NCBI GenBank assembly: GCA_944363035.1
Contig: CALVTS010000009.1
Coordinates: 1 to 53,778, forward strand
Length of the DNA: 53,778 nucleotides
Reading direction: 5' to 3'
From: an uncultured Clostridia bacterium
GTDB taxonomy: Bacteria > Bacillota > Clostridia > Christensenellales > CAG-917
Shown here: one piece after another, positions 1 through 8,776 of the stretch
Layout: every line of letters begins with the position of its first letter
Position numbering within the stretch: position 1 is the stretch's first letter
The notes under the pieces: model-generated
Database searches by the model: none
The model's input: only the letters and a program-made list of their open reading frames with translations
Told to the model about the DNA's origin: nothing
Position numbers and translations under genes: made by a program

Positions 1-275
1 TCCTTTTCATTTGGTGACAAAGTCGTGGATGAGGACCCCGAGGGGTTCGGCGGTTGCGCAAAGCGCAAACGCTTGCGAGAACGCCATCTAAAACAGGAAT
101 TTTCCCGAGCTTGCGATGAAATGATATAGTAGCCACTTATATATTCACCGCAGGACTTTTTGTTTCATTGCGAAAGTAGCAAGTCTGTAAGTGTTTCTGA
201 CTTCGTCCCGACAGCCGAGAGTTGTCTGCGTGGAAATATTTGTGTTGCGGCTTGCCGCCTAGCAAATTTTGAGAT
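1..275. other. Window edge, no confident gene
   Basis: One + frame is open from base 1 to a TAG at 127-129 (42 codons) and could be the 3' end of a gene that starts outside the window, but nothing in it is recognisable. A 26-codon minus-strand ORF over the same bases is equally unconvincing. From about 130 to 275 the sequence is more AT-rich and no gene is seen. Confidence 0.25.
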
Positions 276-491
276 TCAGATGTCGGAGCGGCACAATAAA
301 AAGTCTGCCGAGACGTCGAAGAGGTCGCAAAGGCGGGAGAGTTGCTCGTAGGTGCACTCATACACACCCTTTTCGTAGCGTTGATAGACCGGTTGCGCAA
401 TGCCGAGATAAGCCGCCACTTGGGTTTGGGTCAGGTTGCGGCTAAGACGGCATTCTTTCATGCGATCTCCGACGGACATTTTCAGGCTCAT
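276..491 (-). CDS. Small XRE-family (Cro/cI-type) HTH transcriptional regulator
   Basis: A 71-residue protein that is essentially one helix-turn-helix domain. After MSVGDRMKECR comes an XRE-type HTH (SRNLTQTQVAAYLGIAQ), then a YxRYEKG-like turn and a C-terminal helix ending DVSADFLL, the usual layout of phage-repressor-like regulators. It probably binds DNA as a dimer. The start is placed at the ATG at 491 because longer in-frame starts add residues with no domain support. No Shine-Dalgarno precedes it, and a TATAAT on the minus strand (506-501) lies nine bases before the ATG, so the mRNA may be leaderless. A + strand promoter and a perfect inverted repeat lie just upstream and are a plausible operator. 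Targets are unknown. Confidence 0.8.
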   Translation of the reverse strand: MSLKMSVGDRMKECRLSRNLTQTQVAAYLGIAQPVYQRYEKGVYECTYEQLSRLCDLFDVSADFLLCRSDI

Positions 492-492
492 G

Positions 493-521
493 TTGACAAA
501 ATTATACGCATTGTGTATTAT
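493..521 (+). promoter_or_regulatory. Promoter TTGACA-17-TATTAT reading rightward
   Basis: TTGACA at 493-498, a 17-base spacer, and TATTAT at 516-521. It points away from the XRE gene into a stretch (530-1126) where I see no convincing gene, so it may drive an RNA or a very short ORF. Confidence 0.5.
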
Positions 522-535
522 GTGCATGAGCACAT
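520..535. promoter_or_regulatory. Inverted repeat, candidate XRE operator
   Basis: A perfect inverted repeat ATGTGC-atga-GCACAT overlaps the end of the rightward -10 box and sits upstream of the leftward XRE gene. Position and symmetry suit an autoregulatory operator; this is inference. Confidence 0.45.
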
Positions 536-1126
536 ATACAGATAATGTATATTTGCTGAAATTTTCGTGAGAGTCGGCATATCGCGCGACCCGTCGCAGG
601 GCGGGGGGAGAGTATGCTCCGAAAATGTGCGGCGTGCCGAGCGGAAAATGTGAGGCCGAGCCGTCGTGTTGTCGGCGGAAAGGGCGAGCGGCAGTCGTGC
701 TTCTTTTCTTTTTTATTACTGCAGATCAACCAAATTAAAATACTGCACGGACGCGCGCCCTTTCCGCCGACAGCGCGGAGGTCGTTTTTGCGATCGAAGA
801 GGTTTGTGTTCGGGCAATATGGCGGAGGAGACTGTTCATGTTCGGGCGATTTTCCCGCGTTCGGGCGATCTTGCGGATGGGCAGGGGCGCCGTCAAGACT
901 CCCGAGAGGATGAAAGCTCGTCGAACGTCATCGAAAGATGGGATATCCAAAGGCGTTTTGACATTGTATGTTTTGTTGCAGTATGGCGGAAATTTAAGAC
1001 AAATCAACAAGTTTCCCGATATCTAAACGGGTAAAAAGCCTATCTCATGTGCGTCGAAAAGCATACGGGTCGCTAAAAAGCCTCCTCGATTTAGGGACTC
1101 TTCGTTGCGGTATGTCCGTTTTCTGC
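536..1126. other. Gene-poor stretch with a 17-bp inverted repeat
   Basis: About 590 bases without a convincing gene. ORFs here have biased, low-complexity translations and no start signals. A perfect 17-bp inverted repeat (670-686 with 756-772, core GTCGGCGGAAAGGGCG) is separated by 69 bases. The phrase GTTCGGGC(A/G)AT occurs three times between about 807 and 871. It may be decayed sequence or an untranslated RNA driven from the promoter at 493. Confidence 0.4.
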
Positions 1127-1591
1127 TTACAGAGCGGTGACGAGCTTTGTGAAGTGCCTGCCGTTGGTCAGACAGGTGTAGGCGTAGGTCGGCTCGCCGA
1201 AAAACGGGTGCGTGACGGAGCCGGGATTCACAAATGTGACGCCGTCTCGTTCGATGATCTCGGGGATGTGGGTGTGTCCGAAAAAGACCAGCTTGCATCC
1301 CAGTTCCTCCGCGCGGAGGGAGAGGGAGAGAAGGTCCGTCTTCACTCCGTATCTGTGTCCGTGCGCGAGGAGCATCCTGACCCCCTCCTCTTCGAGGACG
1401 AGTTCCTCAGGTAGGGGGAGGCAGTCGCAGTTGCCCTTCACGCCGTAAAAGCCTTTGAGTAGGGCGAGTTCGCCTATCCGCGCCGCACCGTCACCGAGAA
1501 AGAACACCAAGTCGCTCTCCTCGGCGACGGATACGAGGCGGGGAGAGAGAGGGCGTTCGTGCAGGTCGGAAAATGCGAATATCGTTTTCAT
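1127..1591 (-). CDS. yfcE: YfcE/MJ0936-family metallophosphoesterase
   Basis: A 154-residue calcineurin-like phosphodiesterase of the small YfcE/MJ0936 type, a family that hydrolyses phosphodiester bonds with a two-metal centre; the cellular substrate is unknown. The metal-ligand series is visible in order: SDLH (8-11), GDG (33-35), GNCD (53-56), AHGH (76-79) and GHTH (105-108), followed by NPGS. The length is normal. It is the last gene of the leftward dinB-rdgB-yfcE run, 61 bases after rdgB. Next to rdgB is a common place for this gene in Firmicutes, which suggests a housekeeping role. No clear Shine-Dalgarno precedes the chosen ATG. Confidence 0.88.
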   Translation of the reverse strand: MKTIFAFSDLHERPLSPRLVSVAEESDLVFFLGDGAARIGELALLKGFYGVKGNCDCLPLPEELVLEEEGVRMLLAHGHRYGVKTDLLSLSLRAEELGCKLVFFGHTHIPEIIERDGVTFVNPGSVTHPFFGEPTYAYTCLTNGRHFTKLVTAL

Positions 1592-1652
1592 TGTGCGGCA
1601 AAGTCATGACAAGATGAGACGTTTAGCTTGCTGTTTTGTTGTATAAACGTGT

Positions 1653-2249
1653 TCATTTGTCGTTCTGGAGTTTTTCTCTCACCACCACGTCCTCCATGGC
1701 GCGCAGAGCTCTGCCGCGATGGGAGACGGAGTTTTTTTCCTCGGGAGACGCCTCGGCAAAGGTCTTTCCGAGCTCGGGGGAGAAGAAGAGAGGGTCGTAT
1801 CCGAAGCCGCCCTCTCCGCGCTCTTCATCGAGGATGATCCCATCCACGCGTCCCTCTGCGGTGAACTCTCTGCCATCGGGCAGGGCGAGGGCGATGACGG
1901 AGGAAAAGTGCGCGCTCCTGTCCTTGCCCGCGAGGTTTTTGAGGAGCAGAGCATTGTTCGCGGCGTCGTCGTGCTTATCCCCCGCGTAGCGTGCGGAATA
2001 CACCCCGGGCGCGCCGTCCAGCGCGTCGCACATGAGCCCGCTGTCGTCGGCGAGGGAGGCAAGTCCCGTCATGTGCAGGATGGTGCGCGCCTTTATCAGC
2101 GCGTTTTCGGTGAGGGTGCTCCCCGTTTCCTCTATCTCGACTGCGATGCCGAGGTCGTCCAGGGAATACATCTCCTCAAAAAAGCCGCCGAGTACGGCGC
2201 GTATTTCTTTGAGTTTTTTGCGGTTGTTGGTCGCGATCGCTATTTTCAT
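1653..2249 (-). CDS. rdgB: RdgB/HAM1-family XTP/dITP pyrophosphatase
   Basis: A 198-residue non-canonical purine NTP pyrophosphatase, which hydrolyses XTP, ITP and dITP to monophosphates and keeps deaminated purines out of DNA and RNA. It has the N-terminal signature ATNNRKKLKEI, the catalytic/metal region LADDSGL and FGYDPLF near the C-terminus, and normal length. A GTG at 2255 is in frame, but GAGGTG sits at the right distance before the ATG at 2249, so that ATG is chosen. The Shine-Dalgarno lies inside the end of dinB, so the two genes are probably translationally coupled. Both deal with damaged or mispairing nucleotides. Confidence 0.93.
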   Translation of the reverse strand: MKIAIATNNRKKLKEIRAVLGGFFEEMYSLDDLGIAVEIEETGSTLTENALIKARTILHMTGLASLADDSGLMCDALDGAPGVYSARYAGDKHDDAANNALLLKNLAGKDRSAHFSSVIALALPDGREFTAEGRVDGIILDEERGEGGFGYDPLFFSPELGKTFAEASPEEKNSVSHRGRALRAMEDVVVREKLQNDK

Positions 2250-2256
2250 ATACACC

Positions 2257-3483
2257 TCATCTTTTGAATGGCAGGAAATCGTCTTCTTCGTGCAGACCGT
2301 TTGCCAGGTCGTTTTTCAACATGAGCCCGCGCTTTACGGCTTTGTAGCCGTACTTCCCGCGGATGTCGTCTATGCTTTTTTCAAGGTTTTTCTCCTCCTC
2401 TGAGCTGTCAAAGAGAGAGAGCTGCGTCACGCTGTCGTCCGAGAGCCTGGTGGCTGCCACAGACACCGCCCTGAGCGGCTGGGGGAAGGAGTGCAGTTTG
2501 GGGAGGAGGGCGAGAGCCTTTTCGGCGATGGTCGCCGCGTCCGAGGTGGGGGAGGAGAGGGTGCATTGCGCGGACTTATGTTTCAAAGTCGCCGCTTCCC
2601 TCAGCGAAAGCCCCACACCCTCGGCAGAGAGCCCATAGCGTCTGAGACGCATGGCGACGAGCTCCGCGAGGGCGTACACGACGATGCGCACATCCTCTTC
2701 GGTGGTCATGTCCCGCGGGGTGGTAGTGCCGTGACTGACACTTTTTGGCACGCGTTTGTCGTAATAAAGTCTGACTTCGTCGTTTTCTATCCCACGGGCG
2801 GCGTCGGAGAGCTTGTCCGCTATGACGCCGAAATGCTCTTTCAGCATGGTCCTGTCTGCGGCGGCGAGGGCGCGTATGGTGCGTATGCCGAGCAGTTCGA
2901 GTTTCTTTGAGGTGCTCCCGCCTATCATGATGAGTTCGGAGGGAGGCATATCCCCGATGACGTCCATATAATGTTCGCGGTTCAGCACCACGGTGGCGTC
3001 GGGTTTTTTGAGGTCGCTCCCGAGTTTTGCCAGCACTTTGGTGAAGGAGACCCCCGCCGAGATGGTGAGCCCCGTGCGGGCTTTCACTGTCTCGCGGATC
3101 CTGTCGGCGAGCGCTTTCCCGTCGCAACCGAAGAGTTTGAGGGAGCCGGTGACGTCAAGCCAACATTCGTCCAATCCGAAACTTTCCACCCTGTCGGTGA
3201 ACTCGGTGTAGATGTCGAACACCTGTTTGCTGTAACGGACGTATTCGTCGTAGTGCGGAGGGACGAACACGATGCCGGGGCACTTTTTGCGGGAGATCCA
3301 GATGGCTTCCCCCGTGGCGACGCCTGCGGCTTTCGCGAGCATATTTTTGGCGAGGACTATCCCGTGGCGCGCCTCGGGGTCTCCGCATACGGCAAGAGGC
3401 ATCCCGTCGTATTCGGGATGGGCTTTTTGCTCCACCGAAGCGTAGAAATTGTTGAGGTCGCAATGCAGGATGGTCCTGTCCAT
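2257..3483 (-). CDS. dinB: DNA polymerase IV (Y-family translesion polymerase)
   Basis: A 408-residue Y-family polymerase that copies across lesions with low fidelity. It opens with the family signature DRTILHCDLNNFYASVE, whose first Asp is a catalytic ligand. The second metal site is seen as GLDECWLDVT (usual SIDE region), and the helix-hairpin-helix and little-finger regions follow. The family-typical start MDRTILH fixes the ATG at 3483. That ATG has no Shine-Dalgarno and sits six bases after a TATAAT, which predicts a leaderless mRNA. It heads the leftward dinB-rdgB-yfcE operon and is divergent from galE. No LexA-like box is seen. The C-terminal tail TQLSLFD resembles a beta-clamp binding motif (QLSLF). 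Confidence 0.95.
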   Translation of the reverse strand: MDRTILHCDLNNFYASVEQKAHPEYDGMPLAVCGDPEARHGIVLAKNMLAKAAGVATGEAIWISRKKCPGIVFVPPHYDEYVRYSKQVFDIYTEFTDRVESFGLDECWLDVTGSLKLFGCDGKALADRIRETVKARTGLTISAGVSFTKVLAKLGSDLKKPDATVVLNREHYMDVIGDMPPSELIMIGGSTSKKLELLGIRTIRALAAADRTMLKEHFGVIADKLSDAARGIENDEVRLYYDKRVPKSVSHGTTTPRDMTTEEDVRIVVYALAELVAMRLRRYGLSAEGVGLSLREAATLKHKSAQCTLSSPTSDAATIAEKALALLPKLHSFPQPLRAVSVAATRLSDDSVTQLSLFDSSEEEKNLEKSIDDIRGKYGYKAVKRGLMLKNDLANGLHEEDDFLPFKR

Positions 3484-3489
3484 ACGCGT

Positions 3490-3518
3490 ATTATACACAA
3501 AATTATGTTGCAAAACAA
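3490..3518 (-). promoter_or_regulatory. dinB promoter, predicted leaderless
   Basis: Reading leftward: TTGTTT at 3518-3513, a 17-base spacer, TATAAT at 3495-3490, then six bases to the ATG at 3483. The expected +1 falls on or next to the start codon. Confidence 0.6.
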
Positions 3519-3520
3519 CA
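3506..3520. promoter_or_regulatory. Inverted repeat shared by divergent dinB and galE promoters
   Basis: TGTTG-caaaa-CAACA overlaps the -35 boxes of both divergent promoters, a position where one bound protein could affect both. A related repeat, TTGTTGA-N5-TCAACAA, overlaps the yajC -35 box (17820-17838). Confidence 0.4.
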
Positions 3521-3536
3521 GTCGAAAGGATATAAT
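3508..3536 (+). promoter_or_regulatory. Promoter for galE-mcsA-mcsB-clpC
   Basis: TTGCAA at 3508-3513, a 17-base spacer and a perfect TATAAT at 3531-3536; expected start near 3543. The leader contains a direct repeat CGTGCGC (3559-3565, 3572-3578). No CtsR heptad repeat (GGTCAAA) is present. Confidence 0.65.
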
Positions 3537-3590
3537 TATGCATGAAATATCGGCATATCGTGCGCACACGGCGTGCGCGAGGAGGCTTTT

Positions 3591-4574
3591 ATGATACTGG
3601 TCACGGGAGGCGCGGGTTACATCGGATCCCATACCGTGCGCGAGCTCAGGGATCGAGGCATGGATTGCGTGGTCTACGACAACCTTGTCACTGGGCACAT
3701 CGAGGCGGTTGGAGACGTTCCCTTCGTCAAGGGCGACATCTTTGACAAAGAGTTGCTGTTGAAAACTTTTGCGGAATACAAGGTGGATTCCGTGGTGCAT
3801 TTTGCGGCGTATTCCCAGGTGGGGGAGAGCATGGCTCATCCCGCGAAATATTATCGCAACAACGTCGCGGGCACACTCTCTCTTCTGGACGCCATGTTGG
3901 AGGGCGGGGTGAAATATCTGGTGTTCTCCTCCTCTGCGGCGACCTACGGCGAGAGCGGGGAGGGGCTCATCACCGAGGACAGCCCCCAGCGACCCACCAG
4001 CGTGTACGGTCAGACCAAGCTCATGATGGAGCAGTTCATGGCGGATTTCGACAGAGCATACGGCATGAGATACGTCGCTCTGCGCTACTTCAACGCGGCG
4101 GGCGCGCACAAAAGCGGTGAGATAGGCGAGGCTCACGACCCCGAATCCCACCTCATCCCCGTCATATTGCAGGCGGCGCTCGGGGTGCGCGATCACATCG
4201 GCATATACGGCGACGACTATCCCACCCGCGACGGCACCTGCATCCGCGATTATATCCACATCACCGACCTTGCCGACGCGCATATCCGCGCCCTCGAATA
4301 TCTCAAAAACGGCGGGAAGTCCACGCATTACAACCTCGGCAACGGCAACGGGTTTTCCGTCAAAGAGGTGATAGAGACCGCTCGTCGGGTCACGGGCAGG
4401 GCTATCCCCGCGAGAGTGGAGGGCAGACGCCCGGGCGATCCCGCGACCCTCGTCGCGTCCAGCGAAAAGATAAAGAGAGAACTCGGCTGGGATCCTCAAT
4501 ACGATTCTTTGGAGGAGATAGTCGCTTCGGCATGGAAGTGGCACAGCGCCCATCCTCACGGGTACGCGAAATGA
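3591..4574 (+). CDS. galE: UDP-glucose 4-epimerase
   Basis: A 327-residue extended short-chain dehydrogenase that interconverts UDP-glucose and UDP-galactose with bound NAD, supplying precursors for galactose use and cell-surface glycans. It has the Rossmann motif GGAGYIG (6-12), the catalytic pair Y139 and K143 in YGQTK, and an upstream Ser in FSSSAATYGES. Length is normal. GAGGAGG (3579-3585) precedes the ATG at 3591, which removes a spurious N-terminal extension. Its TGA overlaps the mcsA ATG (ATGA). It occupies the position that ctsR usually holds in mcsA-mcsB-clpC operons, which is unusual. Confidence 0.95.
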   Translation: MILVTGGAGYIGSHTVRELRDRGMDCVVYDNLVTGHIEAVGDVPFVKGDIFDKELLLKTFAEYKVDSVVHFAAYSQVGESMAHPAKYYRNNVAGTLSLLDAMLEGGVKYLVFSSSAATYGESGEGLITEDSPQRPTSVYGQTKLMMEQFMADFDRAYGMRYVALRYFNAAGAHKSGEIGEAHDPESHLIPVILQAALGVRDHIGIYGDDYPTRDGTCIRDYIHITDLADAHIRALEYLKNGGKSTHYNLGNGNGFSVKEVIETARRVTGRAIPARVEGRRPGDPATLVASSEKIKRELGWDPQYDSLEEIVASAWKWHSAHPHGYAK

Positions 4575-4909
4575 CCGTCTGCGACCTTTGCGGAAGAAGA
4601 GCGGGCACTCTCACGGACAGGACCGTCGTCAACAACGGTCTTGTCGAATTTCATTTTTGCGAGAGCTGTTTTGACGAGATAAGGCGTTCGGGGCTGAGTA
4701 CCCTCGAAGTCATGAGCCGAGTCGCGGCGAGACTCGGGAAGGAGTGCCCCGTCTGCGGCAGGACTGCCGAGGATTTTGCGCGCACGTTTTCCTTCGGATG
4801 TCCCGAATGTTACGAAAATATGCGCAAAGTCGCATTGTCCGCCGTACAGGCGGCGCAGGGCGCGGGCGCGCGCCATATAGGGAAGCGTTCCGACGGGAGA
4901 GAGAGATGA
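4571..4909 (+). CDS. mcsA: McsA-like zinc-binding activator of McsB (short form)
   Basis: A 112-residue protein with four CxxC pairs: C4/C7, C30/C33, C59/C62 and C77/C80, matching the double zinc module of McsA, which activates the arginine kinase McsB and links it to ClpC. Its place immediately before mcsB supports the call. It is much shorter than Bacillus McsA (about 185 residues), and the C-terminal UVR motif that normally follows is absent; the protein ends in a short basic tail. ATGA overlaps join it to galE upstream and mcsB downstream, so the start at 4571 is secure. Without a UVR region its interaction with ClpC may differ. Confidence 0.88.
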   Translation: MTVCDLCGRRAGTLTDRTVVNNGLVEFHFCESCFDEIRRSGLSTLEVMSRVAARLGKECPVCGRTAEDFARTFSFGCPECYENMRKVALSAVQAAQGAGARHIGKRSDGRER

Positions 4910-5931
4910 CCGATCCCGTAGGCGAGCTCACCCGCTTCAATGTCATATCTTCGAGAGTGAGGCTCGCGCGCAACGTGCGCGGTCTCCCTTTTCCCGGGAG
5001 CGGAAGGAGGGCGGATCCCCGCCTTTTGCGCGCGATGGAAGAGGGCGCCGAAAGAGCGGCGCAAGGGTTCATGGACTACGAATTTTTGCGCATGAGGGAG
5101 CTGGATCCCGTGCGCAAGAAGGCGTTGGTGGAAAGGCATCTCATCTCTCCCGCTCTGGTCAGGAACACCGCCACGGGCTCCGTCATCCTGGAAAGGAGCG
5201 AGGGAGTCTCGGTGATGCTCAACGAGGAGGACAGGATAAGGGAGCAGTGTGTGGAAAAGGGGTTCGCCCTCCCGCGAGCCTATTCCCGCCTCAACGGATA
5301 CGACGACAGGTTGCTCGCTCTGCTTCCCGTGGCGTACGATCGCGAATTCGGGTTCCTCACGGCGTGTCCGACCAACCTCGGCACGGGGATGCGCGCTTCG
5401 GTGATGCTCTTCCTGCCCGCGCTCAGACTGATCGGGGGGATAGAGGCGGAGATAGCAAGGTGCATCGGCGAATACGGCATGACCGTGCGCGGAGTGTACG
5501 GCGAAGGGAGCAAGGCGCAGGGGGATATGTATCAGCTCTCCAACACCCGCACTCTCGGGGTCACCGAGGAGGACATCCTGCGCTCGGTGGAGAGGGCGGC
5601 TGTCGAGATATGCGCCCGAGAGCGCGAAGCCGCAGAGAGGCTTGCAAGGGAGCGCGGAGAGGCGCTTTGCGACAGGATAGCGCGAAGTTACGGCGTACTG
5701 ACGACCGCATATAAGCTCACCTCCGCGGAGCTCATGGACCTAATCTCGTACGTCAAACTCGGAGTTATATTGCACATACTGCCGCTTAAAGACACCGAAA
5801 CGCTGGATAAACTGCTTGTTTGGTGCTCTGCGGCAAATCTTACCGCCGTCACGGGAGAGTGCGCCCCGTATGAACGGGACGTGCGTCGTGCGGCGATAGT
5901 CAAGAGCATTCTGTTGAAGGAGAGGTCATGA
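4906..5931 (+). CDS. mcsB: Protein-arginine kinase
   Basis: A 341-residue kinase of the phosphagen-kinase fold that phosphorylates arginines on unfolded proteins, marking them for ClpC-ClpP. Conserved features are the SSRVRLARN segment near the N-terminus, the nucleotide-binding region GTGMRASVMLFLPAL and the flexible substrate loop EGSKAQGDMYQLSN. It is slightly shorter than Bacillus McsB (about 363 residues) but appears complete. ATGA overlaps on both sides show tight coupling with mcsA and clpC, consistent with one functional unit. I do not recognise a separate ctsR gene in this window, so the operon may not be under the usual McsB-CtsR feedback. Confidence 0.95.
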   Translation: MTDPVGELTRFNVISSRVRLARNVRGLPFPGSGRRADPRLLRAMEEGAERAAQGFMDYEFLRMRELDPVRKKALVERHLISPALVRNTATGSVILERSEGVSVMLNEEDRIREQCVEKGFALPRAYSRLNGYDDRLLALLPVAYDREFGFLTACPTNLGTGMRASVMLFLPALRLIGGIEAEIARCIGEYGMTVRGVYGEGSKAQGDMYQLSNTRTLGVTEEDILRSVERAAVEICAREREAAERLARERGEALCDRIARSYGVLTTAYKLTSAELMDLISYVKLGVILHILPLKDTETLDKLLVWCSAANLTAVTGECAPYERDVRRAAIVKSILLKERS

Positions 5932-8477
5932 ATCATTCCGCAAATTTCAGCGGCGCGATAGACAAAGCCGCAGGGCTCGCATCCAGGACGGGCGGGCTGG
6001 TGTGCACCGAACATCTGCTTTACGGACTTGCCGCGCAGGGAGGTTGCAACGCGCAGAGGATGCTCGCGTCTGCGCACGTCGGAGCGGAGGAACTGCTCGC
6101 GCTTTTCAATCTGCGCGACCCCGTGATGAGGGTGGCGATGTCCACCCGCGCAAACCGCGCCATTTCCAATGCCGCCGCCGTGGCGCGCCAGGCGGGCGCG
6201 GCGCAGGTCAACACCGAACATCTGCTTTTTGCGATACTCTACGACCGCGACAGCGTTGCCGCGCAGGTGCTTGAAAAGAGGTGGAACATCGACCTCGACA
6301 TGATGCGTTCCAAGCTCTTGCAGGAGATAAACGGAGAGGCGGAAAGGGAGAGGCAGACCAGACGCACGGCGGATCTGGGGGAGATGATCGACAGCTTCAT
6401 CGGCAGTTTCTTCGGCACGCCGCAGACGGGCAGGAGCGCGGAGGGCGGAGAGGCAAAGACTCCGTATGCGCCTCCCGCACACCCTCACGCCGAGGAGGGA
6501 CAGGGAGGGACGGAACTTCCCGAGGAACTCATGCAGTTCGGCGTCGATCTCACCAAAAAGGCGAGGGAGGGGAGGCTGGATCCCGTCATAGGGAGAGGCA
6601 AGGAGATAGAGCGCATCATCCAGATTCTCTGCCGCAGGACGAAGAACAATCCCGTGCTCATCGGCGAACCCGGCGTGGGCAAGAGCGCCATCGTGGACGG
6701 GCTGGCGCAAGCCATCGTCAACGACAGAGTCCCCGATGTGCTTCTCGGCAAGATAGTGTTTTCGCTGGACATCACCTCCATGGTGGCGGGCACCCGCTAT
6801 CGCGGGGACTTCGAGGAGAGGCTGAAAAAAGCCATAGACGGCATAAAGCGCGCGGGCAACATCATCCTTTTTATCGACGAGATACACATGATACTCGGCA
6901 CCGGCTCCACCAACGAGGGCGGGATAGACGTCGCCAACGTCCTCAAACCCATGCTCGCGAGAGGGGAGCTCCAGACGATAGGCGCGACCACCGTCGAGGA
7001 ATACAGGAAGTATTTCGAGAAGGACGCGGCTCTCGAACGCAGGTTCCAGCCCATCATGGTGGAACAGCCAAGCGTCTCTGACACCATAGAGATATTGCAG
7101 GGGTTGAAGGAAAAATACGAACAGCACCACAAGGTGGAGATCACGGACGAGGCGGTCTCGGCAGCGGCGATACTCTCCGATCGCTACATCACGGATCGTT
7201 TCCTCCCCGACAAAGCCATAGACCTCATCGACGAGGCGGCGAGCAGGAAAAAGATAATGAGTTTCAGCACCCCTCCCGAGATACGCAGGCTGGAAGAGAA
7301 GATAAAGGAAGTGGAACTCAACAAGTCCGAAGCCGCAAGGCATGAGCAGTACGAGAGGGCGGACAAGCTCAAACACGAAAGGGACAGCCTGGTGGAGCAA
7401 AAGGAAAAATTGCAGGCGGAATGGGACAACCGCGTCAAGGAGGAGAAACTCAGCATAGGGGAGGAGGAAGTCGCAGAGATAGTCGCCGAATGGACGGGCA
7501 TCCCCGTGAGGAAGATCACGGAGGGGGAGAGCGAGAAGCTCCGTCATCTCGAGGAGATACTCCACAAGCGCGTCATAGGTCAGGACGAGGCGGTGAGCGC
7601 GGTCGCCAAGGCGATAAAGCGCGCCCGCGCGGGCTTGAAAGACCCCAAGCGTCCCATCGGTTCCTTCATCTTCCTCGGACCCACGGGTGTGGGCAAGACG
7701 GAACTTGCCAAGGCGCTCGCAGAGGCGATGTTCGGGGACGAGGATCTGCTCATCCGAGTGGATATGTCGGAGTATATGGAAAAGCACAACGTCTCCAAAC
7801 TTATCGGTTCGGCGCCCGGGTACGTCGGCTACGACGAGGGAGGACAGCTCACCGAAAAGGTGAGGCGCAAGCCCTATTCCGTCGTCCTCTTCGACGAGGT
7901 GGAAAAGGCGCATCCCGAAGTGTTCAACATCCTTTTGCAGGTGCTGGAAGACGGCAGACTCACCGACAGCCACGGCAGATACGTCAGCTTCAAGAACACC
8001 ATCGTCATCATGACCTCCAACATCGGGGCGGCGGAGATAGGCAAAATGCGCGCGCCCCTCGGCTTCGGCACTTCCGGCAGCCGCGAGGAGGCGGAGTACG
8101 AGAACATGAGAGAGAGGCAGATGAACGCTCTCAAAGAGGCTATGAAGCCCGAGCTCATCAACCGTATCGACGAGATAATCTTCTTCCACCGCCTGACCGC
8201 GGAGGATCTTGCGAAGATCGCGGACATCATGTTCGCCTCCTTGGAAAAGAGGTTGGAGGAACGCAACGTCACCGTCGGCATCTCAAAGGACGCCAAGGAA
8301 TTCATCGTGAAAGAGGGCTACAACGAGGAGTACGGCGCAAGACCTCTCCGCCGCACCATACAGAGGCTGGTGGAGGACAAACTCAGCGAGATGCTGCTTT
8401 CGGGCAAGCTCTCGGACGGGGACAAAGTCGCGGTCATAGTCGAGGACGGCGCTCTCGCGTTCAAAAAGCAGGAGTGA
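5928..8477 (+). CDS. clpC: ATP-dependent Clp protease ATP-binding subunit ClpC
   Basis: An 849-residue class I Clp ATPase that unfolds substrates and feeds them to ClpP. Order of domains: Clp_N double repeat (about 1-145), first AAA+ module (Walker A GEPGVGKS near 246), a middle UVR-type coiled coil (about 420-470, rich in E/K), second AAA+ module (Walker A GPTGVGKT near 583) and a C-terminal D2-small domain. Length matches ClpC. It ends the galE-mcsA-mcsB-clpC operon and is followed by a strong terminator at 8505. The N-terminal domain and UVR region are where McsA/McsB-type adaptors dock in Bacillus. Confidence 0.97.
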   Translation: MNHSANFSGAIDKAAGLASRTGGLVCTEHLLYGLAAQGGCNAQRMLASAHVGAEELLALFNLRDPVMRVAMSTRANRAISNAAAVARQAGAAQVNTEHLLFAILYDRDSVAAQVLEKRWNIDLDMMRSKLLQEINGEAERERQTRRTADLGEMIDSFIGSFFGTPQTGRSAEGGEAKTPYAPPAHPHAEEGQGGTELPEELMQFGVDLTKKAREGRLDPVIGRGKEIERIIQILCRRTKNNPVLIGEPGVGKSAIVDGLAQAIVNDRVPDVLLGKIVFSLDITSMVAGTRYRGDFEERLKKAIDGIKRAGNIILFIDEIHMILGTGSTNEGGIDVANVLKPMLARGELQTIGATTVEEYRKYFEKDAALERRFQPIMVEQPSVSDTIEILQGLKEKYEQHHKVEITDEAVSAAAILSDRYITDRFLPDKAIDLIDEAASRKKIMSFSTPPEIRRLEEKIKEVELNKSEAARHEQYERADKLKHERDSLVEQKEKLQAEWDNRVKEEKLSIGEEEVAEIVAEWTGIPVRKITEGESEKLRHLEEILHKRVIGQDEAVSAVAKAIKRARAGLKDPKRPIGSFIFLGPTGVGKTELAKALAEAMFGDEDLLIRVDMSEYMEKHNVSKLIGSAPGYVGYDEGGQLTEKVRRKPYSVVLFDEVEKAHPEVFNILLQVLEDGRLTDSHGRYVSFKNTIVIMTSNIGAAEIGKMRAPLGFGTSGSREEAEYENMRERQMNALKEAMKPELINRIDEIIFFHRLTAEDLAKIADIMFASLEKRLEERNVTVGISKDAKEFIVKEGYNEEYGARPLRRTIQRLVEDKLSEMLLSGKLSDGDKVAVIVEDGALAFKKQE

Positions 8478-8504
8478 CCCGTACTTTTTCCGATCCGACA
8501 CACG

Positions 8505-8530
8505 AGGAGGGCGCGTTGCGCCCTCCTTTT
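8505..8530 (+). terminator. Rho-independent terminator after clpC
   Basis: Perfect 10-bp stem AGGAGGGCGC / GCGCCCTCCT with a three-base loop, followed by a T run. Confidence 0.85.
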
Positions 8531-8719
8531 CCATGCCTGTCCGGCATGACTTGACGCCCCGCACCATATTGCGCAGGACGACGTGATCCCGCGCGGGAGG
8601 AGCTCCGGAGAGGGGGCCGTCCGCACCCTCTCAAAGCCGTTTTGGCGCATGGCGTCAAATCGTTTGCCATGCGCGGGCGCGTGTGCTAAAATGTTTTAAG
8701 TCTTTATTTCATATCGGTA
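8531..8719. other. Intergenic stretch with hairpins
   Basis: No gene. It holds CATGCC-tgtcc-GGCATG (8532-8548) and a 9-bp inverted repeat GCGCATGGC / GCCATGCGC (8645-8653 with 8666-8674, 12-base loop). Their function is unknown. Confidence 0.5.
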
Positions 8720-8748
8720 TTGAATCGGACGGGGAAGTTTGATATAAT
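8720..8748 (+). promoter_or_regulatory. Promoter of the hpf-to-tgt gene run
   Basis: TTGAAT at 8720-8725, a 17-base spacer and a perfect TATAAT at 8743-8748. AGGAGG follows at 8763 before the hpf ATG. Confidence 0.75.
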
Positions 8749-8776
8749 GTGAGTATCAAAGCAGGAGGTCCGAGAT

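Noticed and set aside
536..1040. Long + and - ORFs in the 0.5-1.0 kb stretch
   Set aside because: Low-complexity translations rich in Arg/Ser/Phe, no ribosome-binding sites, and they overlap each other; probably chance frames in GC-rich DNA.
5688..8189. 833-codon minus-strand ORF opposite mcsB-clpC and other long antisense ORFs (30-39 kb)
   Set aside because: They are frame shadows of strongly recognisable + strand genes, a known effect of GC-rich codon use.
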